Source: Bradyrhizobium canariense
GTDB lineage: Bacteria; Pseudomonadota; Alphaproteobacteria; Rhizobiales; Xanthobacteraceae
NCBI RefSeq assembly: GCF_019402665.1
Contig: NZ_VSST01000056.1
Coordinates: 62,001-126,000 of the forward strand
Direction of reading: 5' to 3'
DNA: 64,000 bases
Shown here: in pieces, positions 29,663 to 36,536 of the stretch
Layout: each line of letters opens with the position of its first letter
How positions within the stretch are numbered: position 1 is the stretch's first letter
Made by a program: the position numbers and the translations under genes
The notes under the pieces: generated by a model
What the model was told of the DNA's origin: nothing
Databases searched by the model: none
What the model saw: only the letters and a program-made list of their open reading frames with translations

Positions 29663-30304
29663 ATGCGCACGAACGCCACGCCGGCCCAGAAGCAAGCACC
29701 GGTCATCAACTTTGCCTGCCCAGCCTCACAAAGCGGCCTGACTGATCTAATCGCCCGCATGAACGCGGCGGTTGCCGAGGTCGAAAAGTGGGCGCTGATT
29801 GAGGAACGGCTAGACGGTCAATTCCGCAAGGCGACGCCCAAGGTAAAGGGCGGAGTTGTCCCCGCCTCCACGCTGATGCAGGACGGAAAGCCGGACCTAG
29901 AAATGCCGGCGTCGGACTGGTTCTACAGGTCCCGGGAAAATATCGAGAAGGACCACCGCGACGCCCTGACGCGCGCGACGACTGAGGACGACCGCGCCGC
30001 AGCCGATATTCGCTATGCAGCGTTGCTGGCCGATTGGGATGCCCAGCAAGCGGCATACGACGCCGCAAGACCGCGCGGCCTCGTTCACGCCAAACGGATG
30101 CTGAGCAAGGCGCATCGGGCTTGGAGCGTGTTCGAGAACGCGATCGTCAATTACCAGCCACAAAGCCTTGCCGAGGTCGCTGAATGGCTGAGCTACGCCG
30201 GCCGGCACGAAATGCGCGGCGTGTTCTTCACCCCGGACGAAGGCGATCTAAAGCACATGATGCGGACCGCCGCCGCCGTCCTCGCTGAGCATGGCGTGAA
30301 TTGA
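29663..30304 (+). CDS. Hypothetical element protein
   Basis: A 213-residue soluble protein with GGGGAG upstream. It is helical and charged (AVAEVEKWALIEERLDGQFR, DWFYRSRENIEKDHRDALTR and AKRMLSKAHRAWSVFENAI), with a conserved-looking LAEVAEWLSYAGRHEMRGVF end. First gene of the rightward operon under O3/O4. No domain is recognised. Confidence 0.6.
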   Translation: MRTNATPAQKQAPVINFACPASQSGLTDLIARMNAAVAEVEKWALIEERLDGQFRKATPKVKGGVVPASTLMQDGKPDLEMPASDWFYRSRENIEKDHRDALTRATTEDDRAAADIRYAALLADWDAQQAAYDAARPRGLVHAKRMLSKAHRAWSVFENAIVNYQPQSLAEVAEWLSYAGRHEMRGVFFTPDEGDLKHMMRTAAAVLAEHGVN

Positions 30305-30315
30305 GGGCTGGCAAC

Positions 30316-30771
30316 ATGACGAACCCGCCTGTCCTTCACCTTGTCGCGCGGCGCCACGGTCCGGCGCCGGCTCCGCCGAAAGTCGCCGCGAACGATCGCG
30401 AGCGCAAGGTTATCGCCTTGTGCGTTCAGTATTGCCAACTGCTTGGTGCGATGGATGCCGGCTTTGCGGCTGATCCCACCGGCAACTGCGAATTTGCTTC
30501 GGCCACCAATCATGTGCGCCGGGCCGTGCGCATTCTGCCCAAGCTTGTGGCCTTGAGCCCGCATATGGTCACGGGCGCCGAGCCCTTGAGTGCGAACGAA
30601 CTGAGGGCGAAGGCCGCCGTTGCCCAAGCGCTCTACGGCTTCCGCAGTGGCGAGGAACTGGAGCGGGACGAGCGGCTATTCATGACTTTCTTTGCCGGCG
30701 AAGTCGCGGGCCATCTTGAAGCGCGGGCCGTTGAGGCCGCAGAGGCCTACCATGCTGCGTTCACTGGTTGA
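30316..30771 (+). CDS. Hypothetical element protein
   Basis: A 151-residue protein from ATG 30316 with GAGGG upstream. It has a low-complexity N-terminus, then a helical part (NDRERKVIALCVQYCQLLGA, ATNHVRRAVRILPKLVALSP and EELERDERLFMTFFAGEVAG). Gap of 11 bases to the previous gene; same operon. Function unknown. Confidence 0.6.
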   Translation: MTNPPVLHLVARRHGPAPAPPKVAANDRERKVIALCVQYCQLLGAMDAGFAADPTGNCEFASATNHVRRAVRILPKLVALSPHMVTGAEPLSANELRAKAAVAQALYGFRSGEELERDERLFMTFFAGEVAGHLEARAVEAAEAYHAAFTG

Positions 30772-30850
30772 AGAGCTGGTAGCGCTGGCCGCCCTCTCCG
30801 CTTTTCTGTTCGTCGTTTTTGTTTGGTCCGCCATCGCGTGCGGGGCTTAA
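30752..30850 (+). CDS. Tiny membrane peptide (32 residues)
   Basis: ATG with GAGG upstream, starting 20 bases inside the previous gene. MLRSLVEELVALAALSAFLF then VVFVWSAIACGA is one membrane helix with a charged N-terminus. Size, overlap and location in a phage-type operon suggest a real gene, possibly an accessory or antiholin-like peptide, which is not proven. Confidence 0.45.
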   Translation: MLRSLVEELVALAALSAFLFVVFVWSAIACGA

Positions 30851-30863
30851 GGGAGCCGTCAAC

Positions 30864-31127
30864 ATGCTGCAATTGCCAAGCGATACCGTTGCGACCGCCG
30901 CGCCGCCCGCCCTCGCCCGTCACAGCGAACGTGCCGCGGCGTTCCAGGATTTGGAGGGAGCAATTTGCGATTGCGCCATGATGGCGCGGATTGCGGCGCA
31001 ATACCTGATGGACACCGACAACCGGCAATATCCGCCCGAGCTGTTTTTTGCAGTCACGCACGCGTCGGAAATGATCGACGCCCTCAAAGCCAAATACTAC
31101 GCGCATTATCAGAGCGACCCTGAATGA
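30864..31127 (+). CDS. Hypothetical helical element protein
   Basis: An 87-residue protein. ATG 30864 is chosen because AAGGGAG lies just before it. A helical core reads ERAAAFQDLEGAICDCAMMA then RIAAQYLMDTDNRQYPPELF and HASEMIDALKAKYYAHYQSD. The stop overlaps the next ATG (ATGA). Function unknown. Confidence 0.6.
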   Translation: MLQLPSDTVATAAPPALARHSERAAAFQDLEGAICDCAMMARIAAQYLMDTDNRQYPPELFFAVTHASEMIDALKAKYYAHYQSDPE

Positions 31128-31681
31128 CGCACGTTTACCACTTCACCGACACAGCCCGGCTCCCCTGGATCATTGGTTCAGGGGAGCTGCATCCCTCCAG
31201 CAACAGCCGACGCGGATTCCCGGCTGATCTGCTTTGGGCCACGACCAATCCGGCCGGCGACAAGACGGCCTCAGCGGCCTACGCGAAGCAACTTCATAAG
31301 GACGGGGTTATTCAGGTTGTCCGCATGACGTTGGACGCGGACGCCTTCGGGCCATGGCGCGAAGTGATTACGGGGCTGCTGGGTTGGACGGAGGCGCACC
31401 TTGCCAAACTGGAGCACACCGCGAAGTCGGCGGGACAGGACACCGCCGCGTGGCGATGCCGGGTTGCGCCTATCCGGGATTACGATTGGCGAGACGTTGA
31501 CGCCAAACGGCACAACGAAAACTGGCGCCGCATTGACGCCACGCAGGCCTACTGCATCGGTCACGGGCTTAGGCGCGGGTTTGTCATCGCGGGTTACGCC
31601 TATCTTGCCACGCAAGAGCGGGACGGCACCGGCAACATCAGTTATTCCAATTTCGCCCGGGCGGGAGTGACAGAAGCTTGA
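31124..31681 (+). CDS. ART/DarT-like protein, possible defence or toxin cargo
   Basis: A 185-residue protein, coupled to the previous gene by ATGA. It starts THVYHFTDTARLPWIIGSGE then LHPSSNSRRGFPADLLWATT. The YHxTDxxxLxxIIxxGxL pattern resembles the N-terminal NAD-binding motif of DarT-type ADP-ribosyltransferases (DUF4433) and other RES/ART proteins. The catalytic Glu is not obvious. No antitoxin gene of the DarG macro type is adjacent. The enzymatic assignment is inference; hypothetical protein of this type on rhizobial islands is the safe reading. Confidence 0.45.
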   Translation: MTHVYHFTDTARLPWIIGSGELHPSSNSRRGFPADLLWATTNPAGDKTASAAYAKQLHKDGVIQVVRMTLDADAFGPWREVITGLLGWTEAHLAKLEHTAKSAGQDTAAWRCRVAPIRDYDWRDVDAKRHNENWRRIDATQAYCIGHGLRRGFVIAGYAYLATQERDGTGNISYSNFARAGVTEA

Positions 31682-31908
31682 GCAAGCCGTCAGCAATTCC
31701 CGCAGGATCTTGGCCCAGGCGCATGGCAGCCGAACTGGCAGCCGGCTATTGCGGCGAGCGGACTGCGGAGGACTTCCTAAAGCGGGTTGGCAAAGAGTAT
31801 CCTCAGCCGCGAGTGGCGGAAGGGCGTAGACGGTTATGGTTGAGGGACGATCTGGACAGGGCGATAGCCCCAAGTCTGGCGCAAGGCGATCTCGCAGAGG
31901 AACTGTGA
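31678..31908 (+). CDS. AlpA/excisionase-like HTH protein
   Basis: A 76-residue protein from TTG, overlapping the previous stop (TTGA). WPRRMAAELAAGYCGERTAE then FLKRVGKEYPQPRVAEGRRR and LWLRDDLDRAI fit the winged-helix Xis/AlpA pattern: a helix-turn-helix, a Pro-Arg wing and a final W-L-R-D-D-L-D. It probably directs excision or transcription of the integrase gene that follows. Its TGA overlaps the integrase ATG (TGATG). Confidence 0.65.
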   Translation: MSKPSAIPAGSWPRRMAAELAAGYCGERTAEDFLKRVGKEYPQPRVAEGRRRLWLRDDLDRAIAPSLAQGDLAEEL

Positions 31909-33200
31909 TGGTCGATCTGCCGCGCCACGTTATTCCCAAAAAGCTCGCGAGCGGCGCGATTGCGTATTATTACAACGTCCCGACTAAATATCGGGCGATC
32001 AAATGCCCGCTCTCCAATGAGCCGCTTGGGACTGACTACGCGAGGATGCAGGCGCGGGCTAAGACGCTGAATGAGCAGTTTGACGAATGGGACCAAGCAC
32101 GCAAGGGCCTGCCAGTAAGCGGCGTCATGGCTCCGAAATACGGAACGGTTGATTGGCTGTTTCGCGAATACAAGATCAGCAAGGCTTACCTGGAGAAGGT
32201 CGCGGAGCGGTCTCGCTCAGATTACGAATGGGCAATGGACGAGATTTGCAACGTCCTCACCAAGTCGGACGATCGTGTCGGAGGCCGTCTCGTCAAGACG
32301 ATCAGCCCGCGAGCGGCAGACAAGCTCTATGACAAGTTCATCACTGCGAAGGGAAGGAAACTCGCAGCCGGCAAGCAACGGCTGCGCACGGGCGAAAAGC
32401 TAATCGGGCTTTGTCGCAAGGCGTGGCGCGTTGTCCATCGGCTCTATCCGGAAGAGTTTCCGGCCGGCGTTCCGAACCCATGGGAAGGCGTGACGGTAAA
32501 GAAGCGGGCGAAAGCCAAGAAATCCGCCGTCACTCGGGACGAGGCCTACGCCTTCGCCTGGGGCGCGATCGACGCGGGTTATCCAGAGGCAGCCGCTACC
32601 GCGGTCATCTGCTTTGAATGGCTCCAGCGGCCGGAGAACGTGGTCGCGGGCTACATCACATGGGCCGACTACCGGGCACCTTCGGCACCGTCGATCATTC
32701 GGGTAGCCCACCATAAGACGGGCACGATTGCGCCCCACCCACTGGAAGAGGCCGACGAAAAAGGCAACGTCACGCTGTTCTATCCTGATGCCGAGGAAGT
32801 CCTGGCGAAGCTCCCCAGGCTCGGGCTGCCCATGATCTTGCGCGACTTAGGCGACGGCGCAGCCAAGCCGTGGATTTACAGCTCTCTTAACCATGTCGTG
32901 GCGCGGCTGCGAAAAAAGATCGAAGGGGTTCCACCCTACTTCACCTTGGACGCTTGCCGGCACGGCGGGTTGACCGAGCTGGAGGAGGCAGAGCTTACGG
33001 ACGGCCAAGGCCGCGCGCTGTCCACGCACAAGACTCAACATAGCTATGAGGGCTATGCGAAGCGGTCCGCCAAGCGGATGCTATCGGCCACTCGGAAGCG
33101 CCATGCTCACGTCCTCGCGAACAAAATAGCGACAAGCGTTCAGAATGACGGGGCTGATAGTGTTCAGAATGAAAAGCAGGAGGTTGAGAAAAGTGCTTAG
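31908..33200 (+). CDS. int: Tyrosine integrase
   Basis: A 430-residue tyrosine recombinase. The ATG at 31908 has GAGGA upstream and couples to the AlpA-like gene. The core is AWGAIDAGYPEAAATAVICF, then the first catalytic Arg in EWLQRPENVV, a Lys in VAHHKTGTI, the second Arg in ACRHGGLTELEEAELTD, and a C-terminal HKTQHSYEGYAKR with the His and the nucleophile Tyr. The usual HxLR box reads DACR, so the first His is replaced by Asp. The gene ends 16 bases before the 3' end of the tRNA-Arg, which is the likely attachment site. Acts on the element's att sites with the AlpA-like partner. Confidence 0.9.
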   Translation: MVDLPRHVIPKKLASGAIAYYYNVPTKYRAIKCPLSNEPLGTDYARMQARAKTLNEQFDEWDQARKGLPVSGVMAPKYGTVDWLFREYKISKAYLEKVAERSRSDYEWAMDEICNVLTKSDDRVGGRLVKTISPRAADKLYDKFITAKGRKLAAGKQRLRTGEKLIGLCRKAWRVVHRLYPEEFPAGVPNPWEGVTVKKRAKAKKSAVTRDEAYAFAWGAIDAGYPEAAATAVICFEWLQRPENVVAGYITWADYRAPSAPSIIRVAHHKTGTIAPHPLEEADEKGNVTLFYPDAEEVLAKLPRLGLPMILRDLGDGAAKPWIYSSLNHVVARLRKKIEGVPPYFTLDACRHGGLTELEEAELTDGQGRALSTHKTQHSYEGYAKRSAKRMLSATRKRHAHVLANKIATSVQNDGADSVQNEKQEVEKSA

Positions 33201-33216
33201 CCTTCAACCGCTTGAG

Positions 33217-33293
33217 TGGCGCGCTCGGAGAGATTCGAACTCCCGACCCTCGGAATCGAAATCCGATGCTCTATCCAGCTGAGCTACGAGCGC
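33217..33293 (-). tRNA. tRNA-Arg(TCG)
   Basis: Read on the minus strand it is 77 bases with an encoded CCA. The acceptor stem is GCGCTCG/CGAGCGC, the D-arm GCTC...GAGC, and the anticodon stem TCGGA/TCCGA around loop TTTCGAT, giving anticodon TCG (arginine). The T-arm is GGGAG-TTCGAAT-CTCTC. The 3' end faces the integrase, so this tRNA is the integration target and remains intact. Confidence 0.95.
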
Positions 33294-33401
33294 CCTGGCC
33301 CAGGCAATGGGCCGCAACCGAGACGCCCCAGATCGCTGCTGGCGAGCCAGCAGGCCGGACGACGTTCGGATGGGTTCGAATTAGCAGAGAGGCCGGCCAA
33401 T

Positions 33402-33434
33402 AAAAAGCCCTTCCCGCCGGATTCGAGAAGGGTC
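33402..33434 (-). terminator. Rho-independent terminator, minus strand
   Basis: On the minus strand CCCTTC and GAAGGG form a stem followed by CTTTTTATT. It lies just after the stop of the gene at 33445 and ends its transcript before the tRNA. Confidence 0.75.
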
Positions 33435-33444
33435 GGACCCGCTC

Positions 33445-33990
33445 TTACCAAGTGCTGTTGAAGAAGCCGAAATGCGGCTGCTGCGCCATCACCATCATCG
33501 GCCCACCTTGCTGCGGCATCGGACGCGTTCTGGCGACCTTGCGCTTGGGCTGCTGCGCCGGGGTCCGAGGGGGCTGGGCCTGAGGAAGCTGGGCCTGCGC
33601 CTGAACTTGCGGCTGAATTTGCGTCTTGGCTTCGGTCCTCTTGGCGGCAGCGGTATTGGCCTTCGCGGCCGGCGTGAATTGGGCGAACGTCTCGCGGACC
33701 CGTGCCTTGGCTGATATCTCGGCCAAAGCCGGAGACATGCTCTCCACGGGCGGCTGGGGAGCCGCGACGGCGGCGATCTTCACCGCAGGGGCGGCAAGCG
33801 TCGGCTGACTGGTGTCGAGAACGACGCGCTCCGGCAGGTGGCGATCGGACCGGATCCGGATCAAAGGCTGTTCGTTGCTTGCGGTTGCGACAGCCTGCGT
33901 CACCGGCGAAGTCGGCAGAACGGAGTTCGCCGCGAACAGCAGTGCGAGCAAGGCTCCACCGACAAAGAAGAAATACCGAAAAATGGGCAT
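33445..33990 (-). CDS. Membrane-anchored Pro/Gln/Ala-rich protein
   Basis: A 181-residue protein. ATG 33990 has GGAG upstream. MPIFRYFFFVGGALLALLFA is a membrane anchor or uncleaved signal. The rest is Ala/Pro/Gln-rich (QPQVQAQAQLPQAQPPRTPA, then QQPKRKVARTRPMPQQGGPM) and likely disordered in the periplasm. A first short part has LIRIRSDRHLPERVVLDTSQ. First chromosomal gene outside the element. Function unknown. Confidence 0.7.
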   Translation of the reverse strand: MPIFRYFFFVGGALLALLFAANSVLPTSPVTQAVATASNEQPLIRIRSDRHLPERVVLDTSQPTLAAPAVKIAAVAAPQPPVESMSPALAEISAKARVRETFAQFTPAAKANTAAAKRTEAKTQIQPQVQAQAQLPQAQPPRTPAQQPKRKVARTRPMPQQGGPMMVMAQQPHFGFFNSTW

Positions 33991-34151
33991 TTGGCCACGC
34001 TCCGCCCGTCGCATCCCCGCGTGGGCTCTCCGCCTTAACGGGCGATCATTTAATTGGTTCCTGGCCCAGCCGTTCGGTTCAAATGGCGACGCCAAGTTTT
34101 TTGCCCAAGCCCCCAGGACAGTAACTTTTCCGCTACCGGAAAATGCCGACC

Positions 34152-34772
34152 TTAGGTCCGGCGTGCTGCCACAAGCGAACACTTCGCCTGATCGGCATTC
34201 ACGTTGACGAAGCCGACAGGAATGCGCGCAAAAGTCTTGCGGCTCTTCATGCCGACCGTATCAGCCAGAACGCGGCTGCGGTCGGTGAGATGACTGCCAT
34301 CGCGCCGCGCAAAAGCGCAGACGATCTCGACATCCGTTACGGCATAGTCATTGTCGTTGCGGAGCGTGAGCGTCACCAGCGCCTTCGAGCCAAGGCCGCC
34401 GCGGCGCCAGGTCTGAGATGAAATCCTGATCCGACCGAGTTCTGCCATTGTCGGAATCTGAGCTTCGGAAGGCGACGACGGGGCGGCCGCATCGCCCAAA
34501 GGCGCCGTCTCGACCGCTGCCACGTCAGACCTCACCGGTTCGGCACTGTTGCCTCTGGAAACAGGGAGCAGCATCCAGACGCCGCAACCGACGATGATGG
34601 CCGCCAACAGCCATAGCAGGCCTCGCCCAAATGAAACGCTCGCGATCGTCACCGCCCGCGCCAGTCGTTCGCCGGGCCCGGCGAAACGCCCTAACCCGAT
34701 GCGGTCAAACCCAGCGTTCATGGTTGCCTCACCGATCGCGGCGGAAGCACGTTCGACAACGGATTCCGCCAC
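34152..34772 (-). CDS. Membrane protein with C-terminal beta domain
   Basis: A 206-residue protein: a cytoplasmic N-terminal helix (RASAAIGEATMNAGFDRIGL), one membrane segment (LLWLLAAIIVGCGVWMLL), a disordered linker and a beta domain (KALVTLTLRNDNDYAVTDVE then IVCAFARRDGSHLTDRSRVL). The last part resembles FxLYC-type domains found in bacterial membrane proteins. Role unknown. Same strand as the gene at 33445, separated by 161 bases. Confidence 0.7.
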   Translation of the reverse strand: MAESVVERASAAIGEATMNAGFDRIGLGRFAGPGERLARAVTIASVSFGRGLLWLLAAIIVGCGVWMLLPVSRGNSAEPVRSDVAAVETAPLGDAAAPSSPSEAQIPTMAELGRIRISSQTWRRGGLGSKALVTLTLRNDNDYAVTDVEIVCAFARRDGSHLTDRSRVLADTVGMKSRKTFARIPVGFVNVNADQAKCSLVAARRT

Positions 34773-34899
34773 TGCTTACCTTAATCCGGAAGACGAACTA
34801 AGGTTCCCGCGCACTGGCGAGTCGGCAAGAGCGGTGGCGGTCACCGGCCGAGGCCGCTAACATGCGCTGCAACGTCAAGACCCGTCGGGAGAACATGAA

Positions 34900-35283
34900 A
34901 TGCCAGTCGTCACTTGGGATCACGTCCATCTGCGCAGCCCCGATCCGGAGGCCACGGCGGCCTGGCTGCGGGACATCCTTGGTGGCGAGATCGTGCAAGC
35001 TCCCGGACGGATCGACGTGAATCTTGGAGGTGCAAGGATCTTCATTGCGCCACTCGAGGGCGACAACGCGGTCAACCCGCCGCCGCCGCACCCGCATCAG
35101 GGGCTCGACCATTTCGGTCTCACGGTGAAGGACATCGACGCCGTCGCCGCCGAGATCAAGGCCAAGGGCGTCACCTTCACGCGTGAACCGACCACGATCC
35201 GCCCCGGCGTGCGGATCTGCTTCATCCGCGGCCCCGAAGGCATCTCCATCGAGCTGCTCGAGCGCGACAAGAAATATACCTGA
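34900..35283 (+). CDS. VOC/glyoxalase-family protein
   Basis: A 127-residue single-domain protein of the glyoxalase/bleomycin-resistance (VOC) superfamily: VTWDHVHLRSPDPEATAAWL at the start, GLDHFGLTVKDIDAVAAEIK in the middle, and FIRGPEGISIELLERD at the end. His in DHVHL and HFGL and Glu in SIELLE are likely metal ligands. Probable small-molecule lyase or isomerase in the cytoplasm; substrate unknown. Confidence 0.85.
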   Translation: MPVVTWDHVHLRSPDPEATAAWLRDILGGEIVQAPGRIDVNLGGARIFIAPLEGDNAVNPPPPHPHQGLDHFGLTVKDIDAVAAEIKAKGVTFTREPTTIRPGVRICFIRGPEGISIELLERDKKYT

Positions 35284-35332
35284 CACGGCGCGCGCCGCAT
35301 CGGCGCACCGGGCGACGTGCGGCCCCGCGCGC

Positions 35333-35830
35333 CTAAGTCATGCTGCCGGGCATGAAGCAGCGGATGGCCACGCCCATGTAGCCGTAGATCGGCCAGACCA
35401 TGGTGCGTCCCACCCGGTTCGGCTCCGAGATCACGGCCTCCTCTGGCACCTCGACCCAGACGAGCTCCTGCGGTCGGCCGTCGATCACGTAGCCATAGCG
35501 CGGGACGCGGACCCGATAGTGCCCGTCCTTGCTGTCCCAGTCGGTGTCTGAGAGTGCCGAGCCGTCTGCATCGGAGCAGCAAGGCCCCTTGCCGCTTCGC
35601 AGTCCGTCGAACCAGGCCTTCAATTCGGCATTGGTGTTGACGAACTGGCCGCGGTCGCGCGCGTGCCCGAAGGGGGGTGCGAGTGCGATCAAGGCCAGGG
35701 CGCAAGCGAGGCTCGCCACGGTTCGCCAGCGTACCGCGCCGCCAATCCGCTGTTGTCGTGTTTCGCAAATCGTGGGACGCACACTGTACAGACGCGGCTC
35801 CTCGCCGCCGGAATCGATCCAGTTGCTCAC
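35333..35830 (-). CDS. Secreted hypothetical protein
   Basis: A 165-residue protein from GTG. A hydrophobic segment (RTVASLACALALIALAPPFG) follows a basic region and probably is the signal peptide, cleaved near GHA. The mature part contains AWFDGLRSGKGPCCSDADGS and WDSKDGHYRVRVPRYGYVID, with a Cys pair. I recognise it as a common bradyrhizobial exported protein of unknown function. Confidence 0.7.
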   Translation of the reverse strand: MSNWIDSGGEEPRLYSVRPTICETRQQRIGGAVRWRTVASLACALALIALAPPFGHARDRGQFVNTNAELKAWFDGLRSGKGPCCSDADGSALSDTDWDSKDGHYRVRVPRYGYVIDGRPQELVWVEVPEEAVISEPNRVGRTMVWPIYGYMGVAIRCFMPGSMT

Positions 35831-36086
35831 GTTTGTCTTGCTCCAGCACCCCGCGGCCAGTGCAACAATGGTTATGCATTTCGCGGGCCAACTTGATTCG
35901 CAACGACTGGCCTCGCTTCATGATCAGACCGTCATGGCGGTGTCATAGACAAGCCGGGACAACTACGGCTCACGGACAGGCTCGCAAGGCCGGCGGCCAA
36001 ACTCCCGCGTTGCGCGGCCGCATGCGCTTTGGCATAAATGCCTACCGGTTACGCCATTGGGCGACGGCGGCCGGCCTCGGGACGTT

Positions 36087-36437
36087 ATGAAGAACGGCCT
36101 CTATTCGATTCACGTGAACCTGCTCGATGGTCGGGTCGGCAAGGGCAGCGGCGTGATCCTTTTTCGCGACGGCAAGATTCTTGGCGGCGATGCCTACCTC
36201 TATTACACCGGCAGCTACACGGTGAAGGACAACACCTTCAAGGGTGAGGTGCTGGTCCAGCGTCACACCTCGCCGCGGGGCGACGACAATCCGCTGTTCG
36301 GCGGGCCTGCCGCGGTCGGCATCGGCGTCAGCGGCACCTTCACGGAGACGCGCGGGGACATGACGGGCACCGCGCTGGTCGGCAAGGCCAGCCAGATTTT
36401 CGGCGCGACGCTGCACAAGCTTGCAGAGGCCGACTAG
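36087..36437 (+). CDS. GrlR-like regulatory protein
   Basis: A 116-residue protein from the internal ATG 36087. MKNGLYSIHVNLLDGRVGKG then SGVILFRDGKILGGDAYLYY and GSYTVKDNTFKGEVLVQRHT match the GrlR family, small beta-barrel proteins first seen as regulators of type III secretion in enteric bacteria. In rhizobia they occur without such a locus. The partner GrlA-like activator is not nearby, so the target is unknown. Confidence 0.8.
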   Translation: MKNGLYSIHVNLLDGRVGKGSGVILFRDGKILGGDAYLYYTGSYTVKDNTFKGEVLVQRHTSPRGDDNPLFGGPAAVGIGVSGTFTETRGDMTGTALVGKASQIFGATLHKLAEAD

Positions 36438-36536
36438 AGCTTCGGGTTTTAATTGAATCGACCGAAGCTCTGGATTGTTGTTTCGACGCGTTTTCTACAC
36501 CCGGACCGGCATCTACTTCGCTCGAAAACGTTCGAG

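Larger units (their letters stand above)
17280..33216. mobile_element. Prophage-like or phage-satellite-like element at tRNA-Arg
   Basis: The right edge is set by the tyrosine integrase whose stop lies 16 bases from the 3' end of tRNA-Arg(TCG). The left edge is uncertain; the leftward operon ends at 18051 and no copy of the tRNA 3' sequence was found to its left by eye. Contents: integrase, AlpA-like protein, CI-like and Cro-like regulators, HTH proteins, tail-fibre-like, scaffold-like and virion-like proteins. Large terminase, portal, capsid and lysis genes were not seen. The size of about 15 kb fits a satellite or a decayed podovirus-type prophage. The 17280 start is nominal. Confidence 0.65.

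Noticed and set aside
1..33216. CRISPR array
   Set aside because: No set of regularly spaced short direct repeats was seen; the only tandem repeat is the 111-bp coding duplication in the fibre gene.
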